DNA from: SAR324 cluster bacterium
Lineage (GTDB): Bacteria > SAR324 > NAC60-12
Assembly (NCBI GenBank): GCA_029245725.1
Contig: JAQWOT010000148.1
Span: forward strand, 1 to 50,917
Reading direction: 5' to 3'
DNA: 50,917 nucleotides
The position numbers were made by a program, and so were the translations under genes. The notes below the pieces were generated by a model. That model did no database searches and was not told where the DNA came from. It saw nothing but the letters and a program-made list of their open reading frames with translations. Below, piece after piece: positions 32,752 through 42,118 of the stretch; the first letter of the stretch is position 1; every line of letters begins with the position of its first letter.

Positions 32752-34044
32752 ATGTTTTGGACAACTCTTCTCAGCACACTGATCGCAACAGCTGCCAGTA
32801 GTGCTCCCCTCGGCGCAGCGCTCGGTTTGACCGGACTGATCATCCTTCAGTTCTTTGTAAATGGTGCGACTTCCCTAGCTTTGAACGCTGTCTGGAACGT
32901 CCTCAATGAGTTTACTCTGAGTGCGATTCCTTTGTTCATCATCATGGGAGAAGTGATGCTGGCTTCTGGAGTCAGTCAACGCATTTACGCAGCCCTGTCA
33001 ACTGTCTTCAATCGAGTTCCTGGAAACCTGCTACACACTAATATCGCAGTCTGCACAGTCTTTGGGGCAATCAGTGGTTCCAGCCTATCCACTGCAGCTG
33101 CTGTCGGAGCAGTAGCCTATCCAGAGATGAGTCAGCGAGGTTATGATCGACGAATGGTGGTTGGAAGTCTGGCTGGCGGTGGAACCCTCGGTCTGCTGAT
33201 TCCTCCATCCTTATCTTTGTTGATTTATGGTTCACTGACAGAAACTTCGATTGGTCAACTCTTTTTGGGAGGAATCATTCCAGGACTGTTGATGGCGCTC
33301 TGCTTCATGGCCTACATCCTTGTGCGCTGTCTGAGGGATCGAACTCTATATCCCACAGAGCTAGAGCTGCAGCTTCCCTTTCTCCAAAAGCTTAAGAGTT
33401 TATTGAGCATCTGGCCCGTTGCCGGGCTGGTCTTTGCGGTGATGGGCACAATTGTGCTGGGGATTGCTACCCCAACAGAAGCTGCCGGAGTTGGGGTTGT
33501 CAGCGCAATTGCCTTGGGCTTTCTCTGGGGAGACCTAACTTTTCGTAAGCTAGTGGACTGCTTTCGCCAGGCAGCCATCACCTATGGATCGATTGGCTTT
33601 GTAGTGGTGGGGGCTGTGATACTCGCTCAATCCATCAGTATTCTGGGAGTACCTCAAGCCTTGATTGAGGCTATCGAAGAGTTGGGTTGGGATCGCTACT
33701 GGGTGCTGTTGTTGGTAATTCTCTGCTACGTTCTACTGGGATGTCTGTTTGATGGCTTGTCCCTGATGGTGATGACACTACCGATTGTCTTTCCTCTGCT
33801 CACAGGATTGGGTTTTGATCCAATTTGGCTGGGGGTCATTGTCACGATCCTGATTGAGATCGGCCAGGTGACCCCGCCTGTTGGTTTGAATCTCTCAGTG
33901 ATTGTTGCTGTCACCAACCATGAAATCGGCTTGGGCAAAACCGCTTTGGCAACCGTTCCCTATTGGCTGCTGCTCTTGCTGGGAATTCTCGTGTTGACCC
34001 TCTTCCCCAATCTTGTTCTTTACCTGCCACAAAATCATTTCTGA
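32752..34044 (+). CDS. TRAP transporter large permease subunit (DctM family)
   Basis: 430 aa, about 12 hydrophobic segments, the usual DctM size. Landmarks are SAIPLFIIMGEVMLASGVSQ, GSSLSTAAAVGAVAYPEMSQ, GGTLGLLIPPSLSLLIYGSL, GIATPTEAAGVGVV and IEIGQVTPPVGLNLSVIVAV. It completes a three-gene, Na+-driven TRAP uptake system. It is convergent with the amidase gene that follows. Confidence 0.92.
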   Translation: MFWTTLLSTLIATAASSAPLGAALGLTGLIILQFFVNGATSLALNAVWNVLNEFTLSAIPLFIIMGEVMLASGVSQRIYAALSTVFNRVPGNLLHTNIAVCTVFGAISGSSLSTAAAVGAVAYPEMSQRGYDRRMVVGSLAGGGTLGLLIPPSLSLLIYGSLTETSIGQLFLGGIIPGLLMALCFMAYILVRCLRDRTLYPTELELQLPFLQKLKSLLSIWPVAGLVFAVMGTIVLGIATPTEAAGVGVVSAIALGFLWGDLTFRKLVDCFRQAAITYGSIGFVVVGAVILAQSISILGVPQALIEAIEELGWDRYWVLLLVILCYVLLGCLFDGLSLMVMTLPIVFPLLTGLGFDPIWLGVIVTILIEIGQVTPPVGLNLSVIVAVTNHEIGLGKTALATVPYWLLLLLGILVLTLFPNLVLYLPQNHF

Positions 34045-34104
34045 ATCACTCCTTAACCCTGCACGGCGATGACAGATCATCGTCTCAACTTTAGGTTAGA
34101 GTTG

Positions 34105-35574
34105 CTAGCTTGCGGGGCCGAAGCCAGTAGGCCAGCGGATCTCTGCATGGGATTCAAGGTGCTGTTCAGCCACCTTCAATAACCAGAAATCAGAAAAAGC
34201 TCGGCTGTGTACCTGGACGCTGAGTGGTAATCCTTCGCTAAAACCAATCGGCACTGTCAAACCAGGGGTTCCCATCAGTGCAGTAGTACAGTGATAAGTT
34301 CCGTTGTAAGTTCCATAGCTAACTCGTTGCCCATTCACTTTGAAATTCCAGTTCATCCGAGTTCTCTCAAAAGCAGGCCCAGGCATGTTTGGAAGCATCC
34401 AGAGATCATACTTGTCATAGAACTTTGTCACCTGTTCCCGAATTTCTTCGAGTCGCTCCAAGGCTTTTTGAAAATCCTGCTCTGACGAATGAAATCCTCT
34501 TCGAAGATTCTGAGCGATCCAGCCGCCACCCATTCGCATCTGTAACACATAGAACAACAAGATGGAGTTGAGGGGTTCCGTTCGCATCAACTTGGGGAGT
34601 GAGATACTGGCGAGATGACCAGTGATCAGCGCCCACAATTCAAAACACTCCGCCATGTCGACCTCAGGTGCACAATCTCTTGTCACCTTGTGACCATCTT
34701 TACTCAGTTTGTTCAGAAAAGATTCGATCACTGCTTGAGTCACTTCGTTGGCGGTGATGTCCAGAATTGTGTCGGTTTGGGCAATACGGAGTTTTTCAGG
34801 GACCGGAGGTGTATCCTGTCTCTGCTCAGGGGCTAAAACAGAGAGCATCAAGTGGAGATCGGTAATGCTGCGACCCATCGGCCCACAGACGGTCAGAAAA
34901 GAAGGAGCATCAGGAAAATCTTCAGGCCCCACGTCATTCATGGGCAGGAGGCCGTCAGTGGTACGCAGTCCAAGGATTCCGCAGCAGTGGGAAGGGAGTC
35001 GAATAGATCCAGCCAGATCAGAGCCCATGTCCAAAGGAGTCATTCCGGTTGCAATTGCCGCAGCTGCACCTCCAGAAGATCCACCAGGAGTCCGAGAAAA
35101 ATTCCATGGATTAACTGTTTCTGGATAGATTGGGTTCCGACAGTTCCAGTCATAGCATCCAAACGGAACGTTGGTACGTCCAAGGATGATGGCTCCTGCT
35201 CTTCGTAGCCGTGCTACCAACTCACAGTCCTTGGAAGGCTTGTAATTCCAGTACTGTGGTAGTCCCAGGGTCGTTCTCATTCCTTTGACGATCGCATGAT
35301 CTTTCAGAGTAATCGGCACACCGTGCAAGGGACCAATTTCGTTGTTACCGGCTGACAACTCTTGATCGGCTTGCCTTGCCCTCACAAGTGCCTCCTCTTC
35401 GTCTAGAGCACTGACCGCCTTGATTTGAGGATTGTGGTGCTTGATCTGAGTGAGATGTGCCTGCACAACAGTTTCTGCAGTGACCTCTCTTTCGCGAATC
35501 AACTGAGCCAGTTCCCAAGCAGGACGGTGAGTCCATGTCAATAAGGACGGGTAGTCCTTAGACGTTGTATTCAT
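34105..35574 (-). CDS. Amidase-signature-family hydrolase
   Basis: 489 aa. The Ser-cisSer-Lys triad of the amidase signature is visible: Lys in PITLKDHAIVKG (about residue 92), the Gly/Ser-rich loop RTPGGSSGGAAAAIATGMTP with the cis-Ser, and the nucleophile Ser in GSDLAGSIRLPSH. The C-terminal MGTPGLTVPIG block is also typical. Substrates in this family range from fatty amides to aryl amides and Glu-tRNA; the sequence does not resolve which. It is convergent with the TRAP operon; a functional link is possible but unproven. Confidence 0.9.
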   Translation of the reverse strand: MNTTSKDYPSLLTWTHRPAWELAQLIREREVTAETVVQAHLTQIKHHNPQIKAVSALDEEEALVRARQADQELSAGNNEIGPLHGVPITLKDHAIVKGMRTTLGLPQYWNYKPSKDCELVARLRRAGAIILGRTNVPFGCYDWNCRNPIYPETVNPWNFSRTPGGSSGGAAAAIATGMTPLDMGSDLAGSIRLPSHCCGILGLRTTDGLLPMNDVGPEDFPDAPSFLTVCGPMGRSITDLHLMLSVLAPEQRQDTPPVPEKLRIAQTDTILDITANEVTQAVIESFLNKLSKDGHKVTRDCAPEVDMAECFELWALITGHLASISLPKLMRTEPLNSILLFYVLQMRMGGGWIAQNLRRGFHSSEQDFQKALERLEEIREQVTKFYDKYDLWMLPNMPGPAFERTRMNWNFKVNGQRVSYGTYNGTYHCTTALMGTPGLTVPIGFSEGLPLSVQVHSRAFSDFWLLKVAEQHLESHAEIRWPTGFGPAS

Positions 35575-35634
35575 TGAAATCTACTTGGTTGGAGCAAGGC
35601 CATGCTCTCTTTTGGGGACAACACTTTCTGCATT

Positions 35635-36768
35635 TTAAGGCTTTCCAGACGTCTTGCGGAAGGAACTGTCAGGACTCCCTTTGAAGCATTTCATAATCCA
35701 AGGATAAGCATTTGTCACAAAATATCCGTAATGACCATTGATCATCATTCCGTTGCATTCATCCAGATCTCCACTACCTTGTTTGTATTCATAATCATCG
35801 ATATAAGTACCACTATAAGTTCCTCCTGGGAACGCACTTTCTCCTGACTTGCTTTGCCGCATACCGCCATCGTCTACAAGGACATAGCTTGAAGTGACTC
35901 TGCGTATGCTTACATTGTCATCGATGAAAGGTCCGTAAATCGGAAAGCCATCGGCTGCAAATCCAATCACTCCCGAAGCCGTTTGCCCTGAAGTGTCGTA
36001 CATAGCTAGAGGATCACCATGATAATGGTAGGCTCCATCCGGTTGTGTATGAGCGTTGTGAGAATCCGTTCCAAACTGATTCTGGGGAGACATGGGGTCA
36101 TAGCGCCATGGAATATTCGTCTCAAAGCAGCCAATCTTTTCCTGACCCAACGGCTCGTTACCAACTCCATAACAAGCTGCAGCAAGCAGATCGAGCTTGG
36201 CTCCATTTAAAAAAATCGCATTATCGTATTGCAGAGTAAGTTGGGTGGTACTGTTTGCTGTAGATGGTGAAACAGGAATACTAAAAGTTTCGTTGACCAT
36301 GCCAATCGCTGTTGCAAATGCCCCAGTATCATTAACATCATGGTTAGGAATCGAGTTGCTGCTGATCGTGCAGGTGCTGCCATTCGCAGTAATGGAAAGT
36401 GATCCTGACAAAGTACGGTTATTGCCACGGTCTTTGATCGTGGAAGTGAAATCACCAACGTAGGCACTGCATGAAGGATTTGTCTTCGTGAAGATATAGT
36501 TTGTGATGTCCGTTGGTGTAGTATTGTTGTCCTGGGAATCAGTGTTCACATTTTGATCTCCATCTTGATCTACAGGTGTACCGACATCATCAGACACGGA
36601 ATCATTATTTGAAGTTCCAGCATTTTCTGTTGTCTGAGGCTCAGATTCTTGTGCAGTATCCCTAGTTGATGTGCTGTTGTCACTTCCGCTGGAAGAACCA
36701 CCACTGGAACAAGAAACCAAGGCGGCCGTCAATAATGAAAACAGACTGAATTTTATGAATCGTTGCAT
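35635..36768 (-). CDS. YHYH-domain lipoprotein
   Basis: 377 aa from ATG 36768 (the frame also runs to TTG 36783). A signal peptide with lipobox LTAALVSC (Cys about 20) is followed by a low-complexity Ser/Thr/Asp/Asn linker of about 80 residues, then the YHYH domain. Landmarks are the signature DGAYHYHGDPLAMYD, SGVIGFAADGFPIYGPF, and YEYKQGSGDLDECNGMMING. The domain's biochemical role is unknown to me; the His pairs suggest metal binding. It should sit on the outer membrane with the domain projecting on the linker. Confidence 0.85.
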   Translation of the reverse strand: MQRFIKFSLFSLLTAALVSCSSGGSSSGSDNSTSTRDTAQESEPQTTENAGTSNNDSVSDDVGTPVDQDGDQNVNTDSQDNNTTPTDITNYIFTKTNPSCSAYVGDFTSTIKDRGNNRTLSGSLSITANGSTCTISSNSIPNHDVNDTGAFATAIGMVNETFSIPVSPSTANSTTQLTLQYDNAIFLNGAKLDLLAAACYGVGNEPLGQEKIGCFETNIPWRYDPMSPQNQFGTDSHNAHTQPDGAYHYHGDPLAMYDTSGQTASGVIGFAADGFPIYGPFIDDNVSIRRVTSSYVLVDDGGMRQSKSGESAFPGGTYSGTYIDDYEYKQGSGDLDECNGMMINGHYGYFVTNAYPWIMKCFKGSPDSSFRKTSGKP

Positions 36769-36870
36769 GAGAAGGCTCAACAAGCTTAGTGAGGTTAATG
36801 AAGTGAAAAACTGAATAAAACTGACTGAAAGTAGGTAGTACCTGTTAAAAAGAATCGACGCAGGAAAAAA

Positions 36871-38952
36871 TTAAAAAGAGAATCCGAACAAGGTAAGGTC
36901 ATCTCTTCTTTTGTTATCAGCCTGGTAGTTATTCAGATCTTTCATGATCCATTCAATAGCCTCAGCCACCGAGTTGGAAGACTTGATTTGACGCAGGAGA
37001 CGCTTCTTGCCATACATTAGATTCTTTGCTCCACCGACTTGATCGGTGATTCCATCCGAGAACAGATAGAAGCTCGAATGTTCATCGAGCTTAGTTTCAG
37101 TTACTTTAAATGGGATTGGGTGTTCTTTGGAGTCATAGCCTAAACTGACCTTGTCTCCTTTCATCTCTTTTACCTCTGCCCCCGTTTTCTGATACAGATT
37201 TGATTTGGCTCCTGCAAAGCGTAAGATTCTCTCTTTCTTCGAAAAACAACAAACTCCACAATCCAGCCCAAAATTTGTGCTATCTCCAGCACTTAACTTA
37301 AAGGTTTGGCTCAATAAATCGTCAAGTTGATCTAAAATTCGATCTGGCTGACTGAGATCATGTAGTGAAGCGATACGATCCAAGATTGTACTGGAGATGA
37401 GTGTCATAAAAGCTCCAGGGATTCCGTGTCCTGTACAGTCTGCAACAACCAGTGCTGTCCAGTCTTCCTGCTGTTGGGCCCAATAGAAATCCCCACCTAC
37501 GATGTCCCTGGGCTCCCAGATGTAGATCAGTTCATTGAATCCATAGTGGCTTGGTTCAATTCTGGGTAGAATTGATGATTGGATCACGCTGGCCGATTGA
37601 ATACTGTCTGTAATTAGGTTGTTGGCCTTTTGAAGATCAAGAGTCCTTTCTCTAACTTTATTATCAAGTTCTGTATTCAAGGACTGTAGATTATTCATTG
37701 CATTATCTTTAAACGCTTTTATTCTCTCTTCTAACGCTAAATTAATTGCAATTGGGCATAGTATCAAAAGTATGCCACCTAATGGCAATGCAACAAGATT
37801 AATAATTTCAAGTCCAAAGTAGCCTTTATTTGCCAGATTAATAATTATTGCCATAATCCCAAAGGAAACAACAGGAATCGTAAGCGCAAAAACGATGTAA
37901 CCTGAGGCTTTATCTCCTGATTGCCAAGATTTGAATGAAAGAAATGCGAAATAAAGTAATAAAATAATAGTAGGTACAAACTGTAAAACCATTCGAAAAT
38001 ATCCAATGCCTAATGGTTGAATTGGATACTTTTCAAGGTTAGTAAAATATTCACCATCAGGAAATTCGAATGATCTAATAAAGTAGTAAAAAATAATCAA
38101 TAAATGTAAAATAATTAAGCTATTGATTAATTTACTTATAATTTTGGAATCAAGATTTAAGAAATTTCTGAAAAATTGAATGATTGAAATCAATACACAG
38201 CTAAATATTAGTTGTCCTATGTGGGGATTACCGCGAAAACCAATGGTATAGCCAGATAAATAGATTGCAGAAAATACCAGAGTAAATAGTAAAATTGTCA
38301 ACCATAAATAGTTCGAATCTCTTGTCACAATAAATGATGATATGCTATTTAGAAAAAGATAAATAAGTATTGCATAAAAGAAGATATTTCGCATGATTTG
38401 AAAGAAGGCCTGAGATTGTAGATTTTCCCAGCTATCGATACCAAATGTCACATGCCTGGTTGATAGTGTTCTATGGAGAGGTTTAAACCTATAAAAACTA
38501 TAGATTGTAGTTATTTCATTGATTGGCATCACAATCCGATATCGAAATTGGATTCTATCAATACCAATAAAATTATAGGAATCATCATTAAATTTAATAT
38601 AATCATATTCTTGAATTCCTTTCGAATTAACTGCATATAATTTCTTTTCAAATGTAGTCCAATGACGAACACCAAGATCAGATTCATCAGTTTGATTAAG
38701 AACTGCTAATTTTACCCAGAAACCATTATAATACGAATGTATATTCTCAATTTCACCTTTCCAATTTGCTTTCTTAAGGTCAGATAGACTAGTTGTTTCA
38801 TCCATGCCTTCAAGATACTGAAATTGCTCGATTGGAATCTTTGAATCACCAGTGTAAACGTATGGACTCCCAAGGGCACAAGTACCCGCAATGTACAGGG
38901 AGAATATTGTGATGCTGGTGATTAGGTAAGTAAGAACTGACAGACGAACCAT
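36871..38952 (-). CDS. 7TM-DISM receptor with PP2C/SpoIIE phosphatase output (second copy)
   Basis: 693 aa. A signal peptide is followed by an extracytoplasmic 7TMR-DISMED2-like domain (about 30-175), seven transmembrane segments (about 185-405), a short coiled coil (NNLQSLNTELDNKVRERTLD) and a SpoIIE/PP2C phosphatase (about 465-693). The metal-binding signatures are intact: RDIVGGDFYWAQ, VADCTGHGIPGAFMTLIS, FSDGITDQVGG and terminal RRDDLTLFGF. GGAG lies just upstream of the ATG. It is last in a six-gene minus-strand operon, 36 bp after the metallo-beta-lactamase lipoprotein, and is a paralogue of the first gene. It probably dephosphorylates the SiaC-like protein or a related regulator. Confidence 0.87.
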   Translation of the reverse strand: MVRLSVLTYLITSITIFSLYIAGTCALGSPYVYTGDSKIPIEQFQYLEGMDETTSLSDLKKANWKGEIENIHSYYNGFWVKLAVLNQTDESDLGVRHWTTFEKKLYAVNSKGIQEYDYIKFNDDSYNFIGIDRIQFRYRIVMPINEITTIYSFYRFKPLHRTLSTRHVTFGIDSWENLQSQAFFQIMRNIFFYAILIYLFLNSISSFIVTRDSNYLWLTILLFTLVFSAIYLSGYTIGFRGNPHIGQLIFSCVLISIIQFFRNFLNLDSKIISKLINSLIILHLLIIFYYFIRSFEFPDGEYFTNLEKYPIQPLGIGYFRMVLQFVPTIILLLYFAFLSFKSWQSGDKASGYIVFALTIPVVSFGIMAIIINLANKGYFGLEIINLVALPLGGILLILCPIAINLALEERIKAFKDNAMNNLQSLNTELDNKVRERTLDLQKANNLITDSIQSASVIQSSILPRIEPSHYGFNELIYIWEPRDIVGGDFYWAQQQEDWTALVVADCTGHGIPGAFMTLISSTILDRIASLHDLSQPDRILDQLDDLLSQTFKLSAGDSTNFGLDCGVCCFSKKERILRFAGAKSNLYQKTGAEVKEMKGDKVSLGYDSKEHPIPFKVTETKLDEHSSFYLFSDGITDQVGGAKNLMYGKKRLLRQIKSSNSVAEAIEWIMKDLNNYQADNKRRDDLTLFGFSF

Positions 38953-38988
38953 ATGATCTCCAGTTATCCTATTTTCTAAAATAGAGGA

Positions 38989-40137
38989 TTATTTTTTGAT
39001 CCCTCTGATCAGATTAGACCACCAATCAATAGTCACTGTTTGGTCTTCCAGTGAAATTAATTGACCCAGTTTGGGAGTCATTAATTTCACACCATGTATT
39101 TTAGAAAACTTGACGCTCTCTTGAATCGGGTCATACCAATTGTGGATTGCAAGATTAAACATACCCCAATGAACAGCGACCAAATAGCGTCCCTTGAGAT
39201 CAATCGAAGCCTGCACTGCTTCCTCAGGTAGATTATGCACTTCCCGCCACCGCACGTTGTATTGCCCACTATCAATAAATACCAAATCAATGGGTCCGAA
39301 CTTGTCTCCAATTTGTTTGTAGTGGACGTCGTACCCTGAATCCCCACTGAAGTAAAAGCTGACATCTGCTGACTGAACAACCCAAGAAGACCAAAGTGTT
39401 TGAGATATATTAAAGAGAGCCTGTCTGCCGGAGAAGTGTTGGGCTGGTGTTGCAGTGAAGGTAACCTGATCGAATGATGTGGACTGCCACCAGTCTAATT
39501 CAACCATCTTCTCTTCACTCACCCCCCAGCTTTTCAAATGAGATGTAACCCCTAGTGGTACAATGAATTTTGAAACTTTGTTACTCAAGTACTGAACAGT
39601 ATTCATATCAAGATGGTCATAATGGTCATGGGAGATCAAAACGACATCGATTTTTGGTAACTCATTGAGCTCAAGAACAGGTGGTTGAAATCTAGGTACG
39701 ATGAAATTGACAGGCGAGGCTGAAGGTGAGAAGACGGGATCTACTAAGATGATAGTGTTCTGAATATTTATCAGGAGGGTTGAGTGACCAAACCAAACAA
39801 ATTTTATGCTTCCAGTCGGCTTTAAAAACTCCTTGAGATCAGGAGGCCGTATTTCGGGCAGTACTATCTCAGGAACAGTTTGATTGGGATTAAAAAGCAT
39901 ATTATTGGAAAATCGCTTCATGGGATTCTTCCAGAAGCTATCTCTCTTCCGCATTTCTGCAAAAATATTTTCTCTACGATTTTGGAACCTTTTGTTCTCA
40001 GTGGAATAGTTCGGGGACTTCATGAGTTCGTCCAAGTGGGTTCCACTTGGATTTTCGCCCAATTGAGAGCATCCCGAAAATGAGTGGATCAAGCCAATAA
40101 CCAGAGCACAAACACTGATTTTTCTAATAATTTTCAT
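38989..40137 (-). CDS. Metallo-beta-lactamase-fold lipoprotein (NAPE-PLD/UlaG-like)
   Basis: 382 aa. The signal peptide has lipobox HSFSGC (Cys about 23), so it is probably lipid-anchored in the envelope. The MBL-fold hydrolase of the Beta-lactamase_2/NAPE-PLD type follows. Landmarks are IKFVWFGHSTLLI, the zinc motif ISHDHYDHLD (HxHxDH), AQHFSGR, FYFSGDSGYDVHY and a late AVHWGMFNLA His. Relatives cleave phosphodiester bonds in N-acyl-phosphatidylethanolamine or lactone phosphates. It lies within the cyclase/phosphatase operon (47 bp after the cyclase, 36 bp before the second phosphatase). A signal-modifying or envelope-lipid role is possible but unproven. Confidence 0.82.
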   Translation of the reverse strand: MKIIRKISVCALVIGLIHSFSGCSQLGENPSGTHLDELMKSPNYSTENKRFQNRRENIFAEMRKRDSFWKNPMKRFSNNMLFNPNQTVPEIVLPEIRPPDLKEFLKPTGSIKFVWFGHSTLLINIQNTIILVDPVFSPSASPVNFIVPRFQPPVLELNELPKIDVVLISHDHYDHLDMNTVQYLSNKVSKFIVPLGVTSHLKSWGVSEEKMVELDWWQSTSFDQVTFTATPAQHFSGRQALFNISQTLWSSWVVQSADVSFYFSGDSGYDVHYKQIGDKFGPIDLVFIDSGQYNVRWREVHNLPEEAVQASIDLKGRYLVAVHWGMFNLAIHNWYDPIQESVKFSKIHGVKLMTPKLGQLISLEDQTVTIDWWSNLIRGIKK

Positions 40138-40184
40138 GGGGTGGCTAAGGAGAGTGGGGCGGTAGGAAAGCGATTGGGAAAAAA

Positions 40185-41171
40185 CTATTCAAGAAGAGTT
40201 AGTACTTCTTTGATTTTCTTCCTGACGAGAGCCCGATTTTCAATTTTGCTTTGGTCTAGAATTAACGAAAGTCCTGGAATCTGATGTTCAGTCAAACCAA
40301 ACTGATCAGCTTGTTCCATCATGAGTCCCTCGACTTTATAAGTCTGCACAGGGTACGAGACACCTTTGACCTTGATCGTGTTATTCTTTGAGCAGTTGAT
40401 CTCACTTCGCACATGAAGATAGGTGTCTTCGGAAATAAGGATCGAGTTTGGCTTTGCATTGCTTTCCAGCCTAGAAGCCAAGTTTACCCCGTTACCAATC
40501 ACAGTATAATCTAACCTATCTTCGGAACCAAAATTCCCAACGGTACAGATCCCAGTGTGGATCCCCATTCTCGCATTGAGTGGGAGAGCAAGGCCTTTAT
40601 CTTTCCAGATCGCACGAACTTCAGCCAATTGGTCGACCATCTCCATTGCCATCCTGACACAATTGACGGCATCAGCTTTTTCCCCCTTACTGGCTGGGTC
40701 ACCAAAGAAAATCATGATTGCGTCGCCAATATACTTGTCGATTGTTCCTCCCCACCGTAACGCAATTTTAGACATTTCAGTGAGATAGTGGGTAAGCAAC
40801 TCTGTGAGTACTTCGGGTTCCAATCTTTCTGTCAGTTCCGTAAAGCCTTCGAGATCAGAAAAGAAAATTGTCAGGAGTTTTCTTTGAGTCTGAACTTTCA
40901 CATCAAGTTCACCGGTAAACAGAGAGTTGTAAACCTCCGGGGAGAAGTATTTTGAAAGTTTCGTAGAAAAATTGGCTAATTTAGCATTGGCAACACTGAG
41001 TTTTTTTTGACTTTTATCACTCAATCGAATGAGCCGATTTTGCTCCTTATTGAGCTTGATGTACGCCTTGAGTAGTTCTGCATAGTGACGCGCCTCAATT
41101 TCTTCTTCTGAATCAACTCGTTGTTTACCCTGCTCAATAATCGATTCTTCATGAGAAAGTAAATCAGTCAT
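40185..41171 (-). CDS. Class III adenylate/guanylate cyclase, output of a SiaABC-like module
   Basis: 328 aa, soluble. Residues about 25-75 form a coiled coil with the YAELLKAYIKLNKEQNRLIR segment. The cyclase homology domain (about 97-265) is complete: metal ligands D106 (FFSDLEGFT) and D150 (YIGDAIMIFFGDP), base-selecting K146 and T223 (the Lys/Thr pair of class IIIb adenylate cyclases), and transition-state N230 and R234 (GNGVNLASR). ATP is therefore the expected substrate. Its start overlaps the SiaC-like gene by 8 nt, showing tight coupling. In Pseudomonas the gene in this position is the diguanylate cyclase siaD. The natural reading is that unphosphorylated SiaC-like protein binds the coiled coil and activates cAMP synthesis. 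Confidence 0.9.
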   Translation of the reverse strand: MTDLLSHEESIIEQGKQRVDSEEEIEARHYAELLKAYIKLNKEQNRLIRLSDKSQKKLSVANAKLANFSTKLSKYFSPEVYNSLFTGELDVKVQTQRKLLTIFFSDLEGFTELTERLEPEVLTELLTHYLTEMSKIALRWGGTIDKYIGDAIMIFFGDPASKGEKADAVNCVRMAMEMVDQLAEVRAIWKDKGLALPLNARMGIHTGICTVGNFGSEDRLDYTVIGNGVNLASRLESNAKPNSILISEDTYLHVRSEINCSKNNTIKVKGVSYPVQTYKVEGLMMEQADQFGLTEHQIPGLSLILDQSKIENRALVRKKIKEVLTLLE

Positions 41172-41550
41172 CAGAGTAACTCATTAACTTAAAGTTAGCA
41201 TTCTCAATGTCATCTGAAAAATCTTCCCCAAATTCTTCCATAGTGTCATCTTCCTCGTGGTAGTGCCATTCAATATTGATCTCTCTGTTCTCTCCCATTT
41301 CATCGATAAGCTCGAAAAGCTTCATCAGCACTCGAGCACTTGAACTATTGAAATAAGTTAGTTTGAAAACGAATGTTGCAGGTTCTTTAGAATCATTTTG
41401 TGAATATTGTTGGATTGATTCTAAAATTGGCCGATAAAACTCATCTGAGTGCTCTGGGTAGGATTCTCCACCGAATAAGAATGAATGATTACTAAAATCA
41501 AACTTGATTTCGGGTGTTGTCTCAGTAGCTTCAATTTCTAATGTTTCCAT
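41164..41550 (-). CDS. SiaC-like regulatory phosphoprotein (DUF1987)
   Basis: 128 aa, SiaC/DUF1987 family. The N-terminal ATETTPEIKFDFSNHSFLFG and GESYPEHSDEFYRPILESIQ blocks are family signatures. The central strand FKLTYFNSSSARVLMKLFEL contains the phosphorylation site. P. aeruginosa SiaC is, to my knowledge, phosphorylated on a Thr in the NTSS motif; here the equivalent residue is Ser69. The C-terminal NIEWHYHEEDDTMEEFGEDF block is also typical. It sits 9 bp after the SiaB-like kinase and overlaps the cyclase by 8 nt. By analogy it is phosphorylated by the kinase, dephosphorylated by the PP2C receptor, and binds the cyclase when unphosphorylated. Confidence 0.88.
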   Translation of the reverse strand: METLEIEATETTPEIKFDFSNHSFLFGGESYPEHSDEFYRPILESIQQYSQNDSKEPATFVFKLTYFNSSSARVLMKLFELIDEMGENREINIEWHYHEEDDTMEEFGEDFSDDIENANFKLMSYSDD

Positions 41551-41559
41551 TTTCTCTAC

Positions 41560-42111
41560 TCAAATGATAGCGTTGATGCAGAAGAAGGTATAATCAGCAC
41601 TTACTTCTTCAAATGAAAACTCTAATGGATATCCTGCTCTTCTAGCCATTTCTAAAAACCCTAAACTAGCACCTTTACTTCCCTCTTCAGGACCTGCCAT
41701 CATCTGTTTTTTGTATAATTTCTTTAGTTCATCCTTATCTTTACCTTCAATCACTTGTACTCTTTCCCTCATCCTCTCTACATCTTTATTGAAAATTAGA
41801 TTACCGCATTGGACTGTTATTCCATTGTGATGATGCCCGATTGTGATTATACCGTACCGAACCTCATTTTCTAACTCATTAGAATCACCAATTGAATCTG
41901 CAGAATATCTGATTACATTTTGAACTCCTTCAACAAAGATGGAAAACACTTTTTTAGTTTTTCCAAGTTCTGTTTCTTCAGCTTCTAACTTCTTTTTAAT
42001 TGTTTCACCAATAGCTACTAAAATTTTCTGAGTTACATATCCACTGTAACAGAACATGATATCATTTTCTTTTAATGTTTTTTGGAGTTCATAGAACTTA
42101 ATTGAGTCCAT
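41560..42111 (-). CDS. SiaB-like protein kinase
   Basis: 183 aa from ATG 42111, chosen because AGAGGT lies immediately upstream; the longer TTG start would overlap the preceding gene. The protein matches the SiaB/DUF6272 family, a GHKL-like fold distantly related to anti-sigma-factor kinases. Landmarks are IMFCYSGYVTQKILVAIGET, VFSIFVEGVQNVIRYSAD with the conserved Glu-x-x-x-Asn, YGIITIGHHHNGITVQCGN, and GASLGFLEMARRAG. In Pseudomonas SiaB phosphorylates SiaC. It lies 7 bp after the SiaA-like gene and 9 bp before siaC, in the order siaA-siaB-siaC. Confidence 0.85.
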   Translation of the reverse strand: MDSIKFYELQKTLKENDIMFCYSGYVTQKILVAIGETIKKKLEAEETELGKTKKVFSIFVEGVQNVIRYSADSIGDSNELENEVRYGIITIGHHHNGITVQCGNLIFNKDVERMRERVQVIEGKDKDELKKLYKKQMMAGPEEGSKGASLGFLEMARRAGYPLEFSFEEVSADYTFFCINAII

Positions 42112-42118
42112 TTTACCT

